From the NCBI GenBank assembly GCA_964058805.1, contig CAXKVV010001684.1, positions 1 to 64,000 of the forward strand: a stretch of DNA of 64,000 nucleotides, written 5' to 3'. The stretch is from Schoenoplectus triqueter (Eukaryota; Streptophyta; Magnoliopsida; Poales; Cyperaceae). The notes under the pieces are model-generated. The model was not told the origin of the DNA, did not search any database, and was given only the letters and a program-made list of their open reading frames with translations. Both the position numbers and the translations under genes were made by a program. Position 1 is the stretch's first letter; each line of letters begins with the position of its first letter. Positions 35,401 to 46,682 of this stretch are shown here, in pieces.

Positions 35401-36919
35401 ACCGGAGGTGATAGGGAGCGTGGTAGGGCCAGGGTGGGATCAAGAGGGTGGAGCCAGGTAAGGAGCTCATGACATGGGTCAGGTATGGGACACGGGTCAG
35501 ATGAGGAAATTCCAGCATGGTTTGGCCATTGGCACTTCTCAAATTGGAGAATTTCGAGAATCGGGTCGGGTATGGAATTGGTGACTCCAACATTAATCCG
35601 CAATAGAACCTGTATCCTTGCAAAAGGCGGGAATTTTCTAAATCAATGTCATTAGATGTGCTAATAAAATTTCAAAAAAAGTGTCCTTTTGCTAATAAAA
35701 AAATGTATTTGAAAAACATGGCATATCGTGTAGATTATTTTGCAATTTCGCCTAGAAGTAAAAAATGTTACTGTTCATGTCCACACATATCAAGGAGATG
35801 TTGCATTTTAAATAACATTTACACAGAAAAGAAAACAAAACTCGAGCGGAATGACATTAGAGATCTCAGTGAAAAGAGTTGAGAAAAAGGGTTAATCCAC
35901 AAGCATACCACTATATCTTCATTATGTAATAAGAAACACTTTGCTGCATCTCTTGCCACACCACCAGCTGTTGTACTATCAAAAAATCCTTTGTCAGATA
36001 CAGCATTGCAATAACTCTCGCCTTGTATGTCCCGCTTCTTCCTGGACCATAAGGGGTCATCTGATCGAGCAATTCTTGCAAAGAAACTCGAGTTTCTGAA
36101 TCTTTCTAGAATGATATCTGCCTGTTTCTTTTGATTGTTTGACTGAGAAATTGTAGGTGGCAAAACTTGGCCGTTGGTCTCTTTGTTTTCCATTTTATCT
36201 CCAGTAGCATCACCATTTTCCCTAGTGATATTACAGAAAAGCAAATTAGTTGAAGGTTTACATGAAATCATAAAACTGAAGTTGGAATATAAAATAAGTA
36301 AAAAATATAGTACTGATTAAAACTTAAAATGTATATCATCATTATCTTTTTTTCCTTTTGATGGGTCTACAGGCCTTGCTGGAGCATGCAGGCTCAAGGC
36401 ACTATTTTGATGCTTGAATGTAAAAGTGGAGAATGAAAGATACATTGAAGGGAAAAGATATACCTAGAACTAGCAACAATTTCTGAACTATCTAGCATAA
36501 GCTTGGTTTGATGCACTCCACTTGAAGCAGATTTCCCATCGTGGCAAACTAGAGATGTAACAGCTTTAAAAGGAGAAATTGTTTCTGATTTCATCGCAGA
36601 AGATAAAAGGCATACCAGTATATGAACCTGCTCTCCTGAAAACAATAGCAATTTTTAGGATTAAGTATGATATCATGAACATCTATGGCTTCCTGCAAAA
36701 CAAATGTTTTTTTTTTCAAATGTCCAAACCATCCAAATCATAAGCATTCAAATAAGGAAGCTCATAGTCAATATCAGATTATAATAAAACTTGCAAATAG
36801 TTCCATTAGGCCCAATGCATGTGTCTAAAGGCAGATATGATCAGCATACAATATCTCTGTGTGAGTTATTGTTAATTGTTCCCTGCTTGTAGGATTTTTT
36901 TTATTTTTCTGTGGGCTTG

Positions 36920-36950
<31 letters not shown>

Positions 36951-37593
36951 GTAAGGATGCCACAGAAGCAATTACACTATAAAAGTTCATGCGGGAGTAC
37001 AACTTCATAAAAAGGGTAAAGGCTGCAGACACCAGCATACAAACATCCATAATGACATTGACAAGAGAATAATGGTTTTAAGGTTTTAACGTACCTGGAA
37101 AAATAAAAGAACGATCCAAAGATCGCAGTTGAGCCATATCACACACCTCATTCCAATCCTCAGGGAGTTCCTCTAAAGCAAAAAAAAATTGTTATTTCAA
37201 TAGCAAACACCCACCCACCCACACAAAAAGAAAAAAAAGTAATGACCAAATGATTGGTAACTTGAGGATTGCCCTGGCTGGCTGATAAATAATAATAATA
37301 GAAAGAGAAAAAGAGAGAGTACTGTAGGGGATTGTGATCCAGCCATCCTCATCTAACACATCAGCGTGCTTTCCCTCTGGAACATCATTTCTTGAAGCAG
37401 GTCGTCTTGGAGCCACATCAGAAAGCCCATCACTGTCACTATCACCTGGACAAGGTCCAGGAAACGGGTCTTCAGCAGCGATCAAGCCCTCTAATGTGGC
37501 TGCTGGTTTGTGTGCGACATCCTTGATTGGCTCAGATTGTGGTGAGGTGGGTGGCTCAGGCACTGCAGGCTGGGTTCTGTACAAAAAATTCAT
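29415..37593 (-). CDS. Conserved plant protein, possibly TRAPP-interacting (TRIPP-like) (779 aa, 11 exons)
   Basis: Exons: 37323-37593, 37095-37172, 36464-36635, 35909-36221, 35016-35609, 34752-34924, 34088-34305, 33625-33758, 30225-30436, 29947-30050 and 29415-29485, all GT-AG, phases closing, 2340 coding bases. The protein starts MNFLYRTQPAVPEPP and ends EHSLEIYATSSISTGIS. Marked segments are an acidic DEDGWITIPYKELPEDWNEV (about 82-100), SFIFPGEQVHILVCL, GGVARDAAKCFLL, ILEILQFEKCQW, RKRW-type VYLPGKRWRRQVEIVQPVEV, IIIYIDALTIVFEE, and beta-rich repeats toward the C-terminus. No enzyme motif, signal peptide or membrane segment is evident. From memory the layout resembles the plant TRAPPIII-interacting protein TRIPP, but I cannot confirm this; function stays open. 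Intron 8 is unusually long (3.2 kb) and loaded with inserted DNA. Confidence 0.9.
31394..31501 (+). pseudogene. Linker-histone H1/H15 (HMGA/HON-type) exon fragment inside the intron of the opposite-strand gene
   Basis: After a good acceptor-like CAG the frame reads MITEAITYLKERTGSSPYAI, then GKFIEDKQAYLPSNF and a stop. This is the first half of the winged-helix H15 domain (M-EAI--LKERTGSS--AI-KFIE-K---LP-NF). It ends exactly where H15 genes often have an intron, so it looks like a single captured exon. No following H15 exon is found nearby. It lies antisense in intron 8 of the 779-aa gene. Confidence 0.8.
31668..32050. mobile_element. Foldback MITE family E, copy 2 (383 bp, best preserved)
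   Basis: Begins GGGATCCATTGACAATGG, ends CCATTGTCAACCGATCCC. The two arms pair along nearly the whole length, with centre around GGAACCGTTGCAAATTGCAT. It is inside intron 8 of the 779-aa gene. No clear target duplication was found. Confidence 0.88.
36919..36952. repeat. (TG)n followed by a long G run, in an intron
   Basis: A TG dinucleotide run leads directly into about 18 consecutive G in the plus strand, within intron 2 of the 779-aa gene. Confidence 0.9.
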
Positions 37594-38825
37594 CTATGTT
37601 TTTGTTTGGTTTGTCTGCACCTAGACGGATGATAAGCAAAGATTGTGGGAGTCACTACTAAGGCAGTGAATATGAGAAGGGCATATTTTGTTTTCAGATT
37701 TTGTACTGTGAAGAAGGTTACACAGTTGCAATTGTACAAGGATGGTTACACTTGAATTTTGGTCAAACAGAAGGCTGGAGCGTAAATGCTTGAAGTTCAA
37801 TCACAATTCCATTGTACGCAGTCATTACTAAAAAGTTAAGTCGCAGCATAATGGAAACGAAGTCCAATTGAATGATATGGTTAAAGATACGAAATTTAAG
37901 AATGGTTTTACAAGAAATAGGAGAAAATCACAGTGTAGTGTACATAAAGAGAAAGAGAAACCTCGACGCGGAGAGAGAAAAAGAAAGAGGTCCTCTTTGC
38001 TGCGGAATCAGATCCGCAGCGTGCGCATGTAGATCAGTATATGAGAGTTTGAGATCTCTTCGCTTGGCGAGGACGAGGCCGACGCAGACGCAGACGACGA
38101 GACGAGGCCTGACAAACAAGTGACAAAATTACCGAGTATTGGACTGGGTAGGCATAGCATAGCCTGCGTCTTGTGGGTATTGGACTGGGTAGGCATAGCA
38201 TAGCATAGCCTGCTCGCCACTTGAACAACATCCCACTGTTTTTTTCAAAAATCCGGTTTTATCTAATTTCTATAAATTTAATCTAATCTAATCTGATGTC
38301 TTCTAATTCGATTCTTATCAAATCCGACTATTTCTAATATTTATCCCATCATTTTCAAACTCTTTCTTTAATATTTTATATTATATACTAATTATACTTC
38401 AAAAATTCAAAAAAAAAACAAAAAATATAATAAAATGCCAAAACACCAAAACATAACTTAATATTTTTATACAAATACAAATTAATATTAAAAAATATTT
38501 ATTTATTAAAAAAATACGCACGTCTAAGATACGTGACATATCTAGCACGTTGTGTTAAACGTGTTCGTATTTAATATGTGTCAACACTTGTAGTACGTAT
38601 AAACTCAATAAATTTCGAACAAAATTGGAGAAATATATAAGAAAAATTAAAGTGATGCTGGTCACAAAAAATAAAATTAACATATCATATTCAAAAATAT
38701 CATACATGTTAGAGTGGTCTGGTCTCTAACTTTAATATCAAGACAATTTTTTAAGCATACAAATATTTCAAAAGACTGATATGCTGAAGTATTTTATACG
38801 TTCTTAAATATGATATGAGGAGGTA
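37594..38825. other. Upstream region of the 779-aa gene and AT-rich spacer
   Basis: The first 650 bases include a GC-richer block (37960-38220) that may hold the 5' UTR or a non-coding first exon of the minus-strand gene. It contains a 41-bp tandem duplication starting at 38136 and 38177 (GTATTGGACTGGGTAGGCAT). Beyond 38240 the DNA is AT-rich with nothing recognised. Confidence 0.5.
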
Positions 38826-39055
38826 TCATGGACTCACGGCGGTTACGCAACCATTTGCTAATCTTCTTGATTTAGATTTCAATTCTCATGTCTCTCCTCT
38901 CATTACCATACAAGATTGATGAGTCTCCTTCAAATCTTCACAGTAGCAACCAATGGCATTGACGTTGACGTTAACTTCTACTAGTGCATTGTCAGTTGTA
39001 TCTTCAGGCTTACCAGCATCTACTGCCCCTCCATCAATACCTATTTCGCTGACCG
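38826..39055 (+). pseudogene. Left half of an ORF remnant split by a solo LTR
   Basis: The frame reads HGLTAVTQPFANLLDLDFNS, later STAPPSIPISLTGS, with a few stops. It continues after the solo LTR. The family was not identified; the Ser/Thr/Pro-rich composition is compatible with a decayed retroelement or gene exon. Confidence 0.4.
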
Positions 39056-39060
39056 GTTCA

Positions 39061-40438
39061 TGATAAGCTTCATTTATATATTATATTTAATTAGGGTTTT
39101 ATCTCAAAAACTATGCATTTTATATTAATTGTTAAGAATTTATTTAGTTTTTATGTCGAGTTCGAGATACTGCTGCATTTCTTATTATTTTACAGGTTAT
39201 TGAGTGTAAACAAGGATTCAATATGAGAAATAATGCTTAGAACGAGATGGGTCGGATTTACACAAAGAAATCAAGTTAAAAACATACTCATACAAAAAAT
39301 TGTGGACCGCAATTTTGGAATTACAGATCGCAAATGCTCTCTGGTTCATTCTGAAAAAAAATGTAAAAATTATGGACTGCAATTTTGGAATTGCGGACCG
39401 CAAATGTTGGGCTGGAAGCGCGAATTTACAGTTTTGAAGCGGTTTTCTCAGGGGAGAAAAAAGATTTTGACACTCCTTCGTCCTAGACATCTCTCAACTG
39501 ACTGGAGAAGAGATCCAAAGCAAGAAAGAAGAGGAAGAACACCATTAGAGGGAGAATTTGAAGGAGAACTCAAGAACCGGATGAGAAATCGTAGATCTTC
39601 TTGGTGTATTTTTTCTTTACTTTTTTCTCATGTTGTACTATTGTTTAAACATGAATCTTTGTGCAATCCTTGACATGATTTGTGGCTAGACACTCTTCTA
39701 GGGGTCTAGGTGTAAACTCGATAACTCAAATGGTTTAATTTACTCGTGTGTTGATCTTTTAGTTCTTATTATTTATGATTGTTGTTTTGTCTAAATTGAA
39801 TGCTTAGTTTTAATCAACTGCATGTTACCCTAGAAGTGAAAGCGGAAACCGAAAGGTGGAACTGAATCTTCTGAGCCAAAACAGTGATTTAGGTCGTAGA
39901 CCAAATACTTAATCGTGAAACTTATTACCTAAGGGAAAACCGAGAAAACCCTAGAAATTGTGTGAGGTACCGAAAGGGGAAGTACAAATTCTAGATTATG
40001 TCAAAGTGATTCACTGATCTTAATGGGCTTAGACTTGTAAGGTGAGGTACTTAATCGTGAAACCCGAATTATTTAGGTACGGTATCAAGCCACGAAAGTG
40101 TAAATTTGATACTAAATCTGAGATTGAATCCCCGACAAACACTAGAACATATTAAAAGATCAAATAGAGTGAATTGACCAAACGAGTGAGAGTGAAGCCG
40201 AAAACCCCTAAAATCCTCTATTTGATAAACTTTCCAGTCGTTGTTGTTAGATTTATTTACTTTTAGTTTGATACAAACTCTCGTTCGATTGTCTAGATTA
40301 GTGAAGTTTGCGAGAACCGGTAATTCACCCTTGTCCTTATGGTTCGACACCCCAACTACTACTTTGATTAGGCCATGCGCTTGCGGCTGAAATTAAGTAT
40401 AAATTATAGTATTTATTAGTTTAGCAAAATACACATCA
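39061..40438. mobile_element. Solo LTR (1378 bp) with 5-bp target duplication
   Basis: Starts TGATAAGCTTC and ends ATACACATCA, giving the TG...CA and TGAT...ATCA inverted ends of an LTR. It is flanked by GTTCA on both sides (39056-39060 and 40439-40443). There is no internal retroelement sequence between, so an LTR-LTR recombination product is the simplest reading. The downstream half contains GGTTCGACACCCC and GCGCTTGCGG, words common near the 3' end of plant Gypsy-type LTRs, so Gypsy is more likely than Copia. Confidence 0.82.
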
Positions 40439-40443
40439 GTTCA

Positions 40444-40880
40444 CACCACCCTTTGCATCTTCATCTGGCTCCACCACCCCTCTTCCCTCCCACCAGACCT
40501 TTCATTTAGCCCGTGTAGCAAGCTACTATTACGCCTCGGCTTTTCTCAATCAATATCTAATCTAAAGGTGCTCTTACATGCACTATATCAGTCTAGGCAG
40601 CTGGCACTGTTGCTGGTACTATTAAAGCTACTAGTACACTTCTCGTACTAGTTCAGGTTGCTGGAGCTGCTGCTGATTTCACTCAGGTTGCTGATACACT
40701 ATCCGTCCAGTCACCGACTGCGGGTGCGTCTCTTACTCCTCGTGGTCCCCCTTTCATTACCATCCTTTGCAGATGCCTTGACAACCAGGGCCCCCTCCAT
40801 CTACTAAACTTTCCATTCCTCTTCCCTCCATGCACAATGCTCATCATGTTTCTCATCCATCGCCTGCTTCAAGTTCTAAT
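40444..40880 (+). pseudogene. Right half of the ORF remnant split by the solo LTR
   Basis: Joined across the target site the frame continues LTGS-HHPLHLHLAPPPLFPP and then has stops; a later open stretch reads VQVAGAAADFTQVADTLSVQ. Same caution about identity as for the left half. Confidence 0.4.
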
Positions 40881-40888
40881 ATTTCTTG

Positions 40889-41048
40889 TTGTAAAGTTAG
40901 AATAGAAGCAATAATAATTGTAAATGTAATATCAAATAGTTTAAGGTTTTAAATATAGATATACCTTTATAAAGTTGAATAGAAACGATGGAGATAAAAT
41001 CTGCTAACAATCAAATCTTTTCCAGCTCTTTCAATTTGGTATCAGAGC
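40889..41048 (+). mobile_element. Short LTR end plus Copia-type primer binding site
   Basis: TGTTGTAAAGTTAG... to TCTTTCA (about 40889-41032) is followed by TTGGTATCAGAGCC, a canonical Copia primer binding site. No coding region or second LTR was found downstream, so this is the 5' end of a very small or truncated element. Confidence 0.55.
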
Positions 41049-42479
41049 CAACAACTTCGTCGATCACCGTAGTGCCATGTCACACGCGTGGAGTCTGTGT
41101 GTCGAGTTCCGCTGTCGCCTCACACTTGGTGCATGAAGGTTGTGTGTTGTGGCGCTACCTCATGGTTGCCACGCACGAGCATTGCGAGTGAGAAATGTGT
41201 TGATTGCGCCTGTCAATCTCGAGTGAAGACGCTCCCTGTTGATCGAGTGAAGGCTGCCTCTCAAAGGGTGAAGGCGCTATAAGTTCTGATCGAAACTGAA
41301 GGTTGACTGAAGGGTGAAGACATTCATGTTGCTATGTTGGGTAAGATTTGTAGCGGTAATAAATAGAAAGTGAAAAATGAAACAACCTGAAATTGAAAAA
41401 ATAGTAGACATGAGTGTTGCATCTGCTCTGTTGTCTCTAATTGCAATGATGATGTGCAATAAACGAACATTGAGCTAATTTTATAATTTAATACTAAGAA
41501 TTAAAGTAATAGAGAGAGAGAAAGAACACAGAAATTAACGGAGTTCGGCTATAACGAGCCTACATCTCCGGACCCGCAATCACCAATAGTTCGTCTATAA
41601 CGGAAATCTTCATGCAATTTGGTTCAATGCTGAATTGTAACATTTTCTTTTACTTTTACTGTCTTTTTTTATAAGCGTATTTCTAGTCACATTGTTACTG
41701 TTCCTCTTAATTTTTATACAGTGCCAACGTGAATCGGTAATTTAGTGATAAAAACAATACTCTCTTCATGAGAAGTCGTTTAAAATTCAAATAGATTTTT
41801 TTTTTATAAACATTTAGGATTTACTTACGAAAATTATATAGTGCAAGTGTTGATGACGTCAAATTGGATAGTTTAGACTCTCAGATTTACTTGGAAATTT
41901 ATGTAGTGCAAGCGTTGATAATATCAAATTAACACAGATATTGAGATAGGGCTCAATCAAATAACATTCAGGATTAATTTTGTATTAGAAAAGTTTCCTA
42001 TGTTTAATGTTCAATAATAATAATAATAATAATAATAAAATTAATAGAGTACGATTTTCTATAACTGCATCATTTAATGTGACCATGAACATGTGCATCG
42101 GTATTAATTTAGGCCGTGTCGTTTGGTATATTTTAGCCCCACTCTATTTTATACATCTTTAATTTCAATTTCTTCTCATTTAATGGATACACGTTTAGGT
42201 CTGGTCAAATGGCACGGTTAAAGCACATATATTAATATTAATATACATAATCAGATATTTGCACCCAAAAAAAACCTTTATTTTATGTTCAGTCAAACTG
42301 GTTTGAAATTAAAGACCTTTAGCATATCAAGTCGTCGGATCAATTATTAATTATTTTTAAATTTTACTCTATGACGGAAAATTATTCAATTATTTTAACT
42401 ATGTGTCATCTATACGTGGATTAAAAATAAAAGTACACCTAATTCAATGTAAAAATATGGAGAGCGGATATAGACAGAG
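41049..42479. other. Retroelement-derived and AT-rich spacer
   Basis: The first 230 bases are GC-richer non-coding sequence probably internal to the truncated element at 40889. Near 41505-41610 a stretch with AACGGAGTTCGGCTATAACG resembles an LTR leader. There is a (TAA)n microsatellite at 42016-42041. No gene seen. Confidence 0.5.
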
Positions 42480-42960
42480 GTCACAGAATCCGACCCGATC
42501 TGAGAAATTCATCCGACCTGTTCGGATCCGAATCTGACACGATCTTATTTTAAAAAAAATCAAATTGACTCAATCCGACCTGATCCGATATCAAATGACC
42601 TTCAATTTATTCGAAATCTATCAAAGATATAAAAAAATACAATATGTAAATTGATCCAACCCGATCCTGATCCGACCCAGCTCGACCCAATTTCTTTCAG
42701 AAGGTCAAACTGACCCGACCTGTCCAACCCGAAAAAAAAGGAAGAATCTAAAGGAAGGTAACAAAAACAAAAAGAAATTAAGGTGTTATATTAGGGGTGT
42801 CAATTATTGATCCGATCTGATGGGTTAATTCAATCCGATTCGAATTCAACTCGATCCGATATAATCGGAAGATAAATGGATCGGGTATGAATTTATTTTT
42901 TTTATCCAAATCGGATCGGGTCGGATTTGTTAAAAGGAGATGTTAAATTTTTTACGTGAT
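42480..42960. mobile_element. hAT terminal remnants (CCGACC/GATCCGA-rich subterminal repeats)
   Basis: CCGACCCGATC, GATCCGA and related words recur many times. A canonical hAT left end, TAGGGGTGTCAAT, stands at 42792. I could not find matching right end or target duplication, so at least one truncated element is present. Confidence 0.6.
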
Positions 42961-43130
42961 TGTTTTGCAAATTGATAAATATAATTATATATTTTAAGAA
43001 TTATTTACGACAATATATGAAATGATGTCGTAATATTTTCATAATTACCACGTCAGTTTATTTTTGTGAATTCTTTTAATATTATTATATCAGTTTGTAA
43101 CTCTGTTTTGTTGCTAAGTGGTGAAATACG

Positions 43131-43299
43131 AAGCTTAGCTTAGCTTAGCTTAGCTTAGCTCATCTCCCCATGTGATCTGATCTGAGATACTCTTTTCTCT
43201 CTCGCTGGAACCAACCCTTTAATTACTTGGTTTGTTTGTTTTTCTCCGTGCCATTTTATTTGGTAATCGCTGATTAATTTAGAGAGAGAGAGAGAGAGA
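43131..43299 (+). promoter_or_regulatory. Leader of the one-TM protein gene: (AGCTT)n and (GA)n runs
   Basis: Five TTAGC/AGCTT pentamers (43131-43159), a CT-rich stretch, and a GA run ending one base before the start codon at 43301. GA/CT-rich leaders are common in plant 5' UTRs; no TATA box is assigned. Confidence 0.45.
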
Positions 43300-43300
43300 G

Positions 43301-43963
43301 ATGAAAGGGAGAGGGATGGTAGAAAGCAGCTTGGGTGTGGTATCCGGCCTCCTCTTCCTGGCTCTGCTGGCCGAGCTCTATTACATTTTCTGGTGGAAGA
43401 AGAAGCAGCTGCTGCCATGCAATTCCGATTCCAATTCCAGCTCCTATGCATCCAAGTTCCTGCCTTGTTTCAACTTCTACTTCAAGAGCACCACCCCAGC
43501 ACCAGATGCCGTTGCTCATCCTCCCAATTCCCCACCTGCGCCTGCACCCGCACCTGCCCCAGCAGTTGACCAGGACTCTCTCCTCAAGGCCTCTGTCAGC
43601 GCACCCCACGGCGAAGAGGCCATTGATGCCGAGCTCATGCGCCTACACAGCTTGTCCGGCCCGCCCCGCTTTCTCTTCACCATTAAGGAGGAAACCCGCG
43701 AAGACATGGAGTCTGATGGCGCAAAGAGCCGCAAGGGCTCACGCGGGACGAGCCTGGGAGACCTCCTGCACTGCGCCGAGTCGCCCCTGCTGACGCCCCT
43801 CCCTTCTCCTCCTCTGCTCGGCCTCGGCATTGCGAAAAGATCCTTGAAGAAGCTGGGTTTGAACCCGCTCTTTGAGTCGTCGCATTCCTCTCCGCCGCCC
43901 AAATTGCGGTTCTTGCAGGAGGCAGAGGAGAAGCTGCAGGTGCAGTCGTGCAGAGGAGGGTAG
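43301..43963 (+). CDS. Plant single-pass membrane protein of unknown function (220 aa, single exon)
   Basis: The ATG at 43301 opens MKGRGMVESSLGVVSGLLFL, with one hydrophobic segment at about residues 11-31 followed by the positive-side WWKKKQ. A low-complexity proline/alanine linker (residues 66-88) leads to the conserved-looking AELMRLHSLSGPPRFLFTIK (about 110-129), then an acidic/basic region and SLGDLLHCAESPLLTPLPSP (about 152-172). I recognise the general pattern from uncharacterised plant proteins with an N-terminal anchor and a cytoplasmic tail containing RFLFTI-EE, but no function is known to me. The GC-richness contrasts with the flanks, as for a real exon. The minus-strand frames over it are shadows created by the biased composition. 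Confidence 0.82.
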   Translation: MKGRGMVESSLGVVSGLLFLALLAELYYIFWWKKKQLLPCNSDSNSSSYASKFLPCFNFYFKSTTPAPDAVAHPPNSPPAPAPAPAPAVDQDSLLKASVSAPHGEEAIDAELMRLHSLSGPPRFLFTIKEETREDMESDGAKSRKGSRGTSLGDLLHCAESPLLTPLPSPPLLGLGIAKRSLKKLGLNPLFESSHSSPPPKLRFLQEAEEKLQVQSCRGG

Positions 43964-44066
43964 GATTACTGGAGGGGTCCAGAGCGGGAGCAAATCACGG
44001 TCACGCCGCTGCCTTCTTCCCTCTCTTCCATCCAAACTCACAAATAAATAGTAACTCATTTATTTA

Positions 44067-44536
44067 TCTATACTATTATATAAAGCATCTAAGAATTGGA
44101 AGGTCCATTTTTTGTCATTGTAAATTTTTATTATACCCATTTTATCCCTCAATTAGACGGATAATATTTATTGTTGGTTGATCGAACGTATGTGATCACG
44201 TCCATTGATCCCCTCTTTCTCTCCATTTCTTTCCCTTATATACTATTATTTCCATAATTTTTGTTTTTATTTAGCAACTTTGTGCATATTTAGTAAGGAA
44301 TTAATGGTGATAATATATGTTAGAATAATTTACTTTTCTTTCCATAAAAATCATGAATCATTAACTCATATTGTGCAAAAATCTCATCCAAGATTAAATA
44401 TAGTCTTTATTATATATTTTCTCTATAATTTGGTGAATTTATAATTTAATATTAGATAAATGTGAATTTTTTTTATCTTATAATATTTTAATGTTTAAAT
44501 AAAAAATTCTGCTGCAACGCACGGGTATATAACTAG
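44067..44536 (+). mobile_element. Short non-autonomous Helitron, copy 1 (470 bp)
   Basis: Starts TCTATACTATTATATAAAGC and ends ACGCACGGGTATATAACTAG, matching the 5'-TC and 3'-CTAG rule. It is inserted between A and T (A44066, T44537) without target duplication. Near-identical to the copy at 46683-47144. No Rep/helicase coding. Confidence 0.9.
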
Positions 44537-44775
44537 TATTTATTATACGGTTACCTATTACTCTTTTCTTCACAAATTTATATGTACGCCCATCAGAAAT
44601 CATTTAATTATATTTTAGCCCATCAAAATTTTAAGACCATTACATTAAAATCATTATAAATAATACAAAAGTTTGATAATCATTAATCAACTATCAAAAG
44701 ATAGTGAATTCTTATGAAATCTGATACACTATCAATCTATAAGTAATTTTTTTTTATGTTTAAAATTTAAATAGT

Positions 44776-45017
44776 TGATCCGACTACTCAAAATGATATG
44801 TATATGAAAATCTGGTTATAGAACAAATTTTTTTATTTCCTAGATTTTTTTTTAATATTTTTACATAGTTAGAAAATCATTTTTTTGATTGACACATAAT
44901 AATCAAATCAAGTGATTTCTAAGCTATCTAAAAAAATAATAAATAAAATTTGAAATATAGAGTTTGATCTATAACTAAATTTTTATATAAAATCATTTGA
45001 ATGGGTAAATCAACCTT
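44776..45017. mobile_element. Foldback MITE family F, copy 1
   Basis: Left arm GTTGATCCGACTACTCAAAA; the right end ATCATTTGAATGGGTAAATC-AACC pairs with it imperfectly. The interior words TTAGAAAATCA and GATTTCTAAGCTATCTAAAA are inverted. Related to 56876-57124. Confidence 0.65.
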
Positions 45018-46409
45018 TTAGCTTTGAAAATAAAAAATATTATGTAACACACGTGTCATCCGTGCTACACATAATACTATTATGTAGTCAAACTCATTTT
45101 ATAATATATATAAAAGACACAAACTTTGGTGCTTTCTTAGATACAGTAACTCGGTATTTTTTTCCTTCAAATTGAAGCCACAATCATTATTGCATGAGTG
45201 CTGAGGATATATGTGTATATATTTATCTTTTTTTCAAGGTTATCTTTCCAATTTCCAATTTCCAATTTATTTGTATATTTTAATACTCACCTAGTGGCCA
45301 CAACTTATTAATTATACTATTGCTCGCTTGGCTGTAAGGTCCTTTGTAAAATTATGGTCCTCTAATGTACAAAAATTTGTCTTAATTCTCTGTCTACATC
45401 AGTATTGTAAATAATAAAAGGCGTTTGATGGACGGATGGGGGCGCCATCAAGCAATTAATATTATACGATCGATTAATTAGATTTTTATAGAAGATTTGA
45501 CATTTATAATTTAATATATTAAGATAACATTTATTCAAATAAAAATAAGTTATTTATATATTTTATTATATCTTGTGTCTTGATTTTATTTTAGAAATAA
45601 TAAAAAATAAATATATGAATTCATATTTTTTCAGTCAGTTTGGAAAAAAAAAATAATTATATGAATGCTCAATTGAGTAAAAAAATGGTATTTAATGAAA
45701 ATTATATAAAGTCTTTAATTATTAAAAATAGAGTTAGATGAAAAATATATAACTTACATATATAATAATGGATGGCTAGCCTGAAAAAGAAATTATCGAT
45801 TGATTACGATACATAACGGCTTATCTATCAATTATGATTAATCGACTGACTAATCGGTTTTGACGATCTTTTTTTACAACAATGGTCTACATACATTTAT
45901 TATCTTCGAAGATATTTCTTAAAATAAATAAATAATTCGGAAATATTTGTGTACTGAATATGAAGATAACGTAAAGACTAAAGAGAATATATTAAAATTA
46001 CTATTTTTTTTGTAGTTATTGGTTACCGGAATATATAAAAGCGTACACGAAAGTGTTGAACTCTCTACTTAACAAAAATAATTAAATAAGGTGATCGACG
46101 ATTAATAGCGTTAATTTGTCTTTTACTGAGATATATAAGATACACGTATTCATGCATGTGAACTTGGTTAATTACAAAAATATCTTTCTCAGAGACCAGA
46201 GAGATATGTATAATCAGAAGACCAAAATATGAAAATACTATGTTTTCTTCGACATTACAATTAATAGAGAATGCCTGGAATTCCAAGTTTTGATGTCGAC
46301 AAGGGGTGAAAAAATATATATGTCAATCTTACATATTTTAGTAATAATAAGTTTTAGTAAATTAATATTATTAAAAATAAGAGTGAGAAACGTAAAATTT
46401 TAAATATAC
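45018..46409. other. AT-rich intergenic spacer
   Basis: No gene, RNA or clear repeat could be supported here. Confidence 0.55.
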
Positions 46410-46672
46410 GAATGGTAGCGCGCCACTATCAGTGGCGCGTTCACTGTGCGTTTGAAACGCGCCACTGCCAGTGGCGCATTTCATTATTTTTACCAAACGC
46501 GCCACTGCCAGTGACACGTTTCCTTATTTTTACGAAATGCGTCACTACCAGTGGTGCGTTTGCTTCTTATATATACAAAATGCGCAGTCACTTGCACGGG
46601 GTTTGGACGAAACGCGCCACTGGTAGTGGCGCATTTCCTAAAAATAATGAAACGCGCCACTATATTAATTTA
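46410..46672. repeat. Array of GC-rich hairpins built on GCGCCACT-N-AGTGGCGC
   Basis: The palindrome AACGCGCCACTGCCAGTGGCGC or a variant occurs at about 46417, 46459, 46496, 46536 and 46612, with a last half-copy at about 46652. The units are separated by A/T-rich spacers such as ATTTCATTATTTTTACC. The block ends just before the second Helitron. Open frames across it are artefacts of the repeat. Confidence 0.9.
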
Positions 46673-46682
46673 ATAAAACTTA

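Noticed and set aside
43274..44059. Overlapping plus- and minus-strand frames at the one-TM protein gene
   Set aside because: Only the 43301 frame has a sensible N-terminal anchor and domain-like blocks; the others reflect GC-rich composition.
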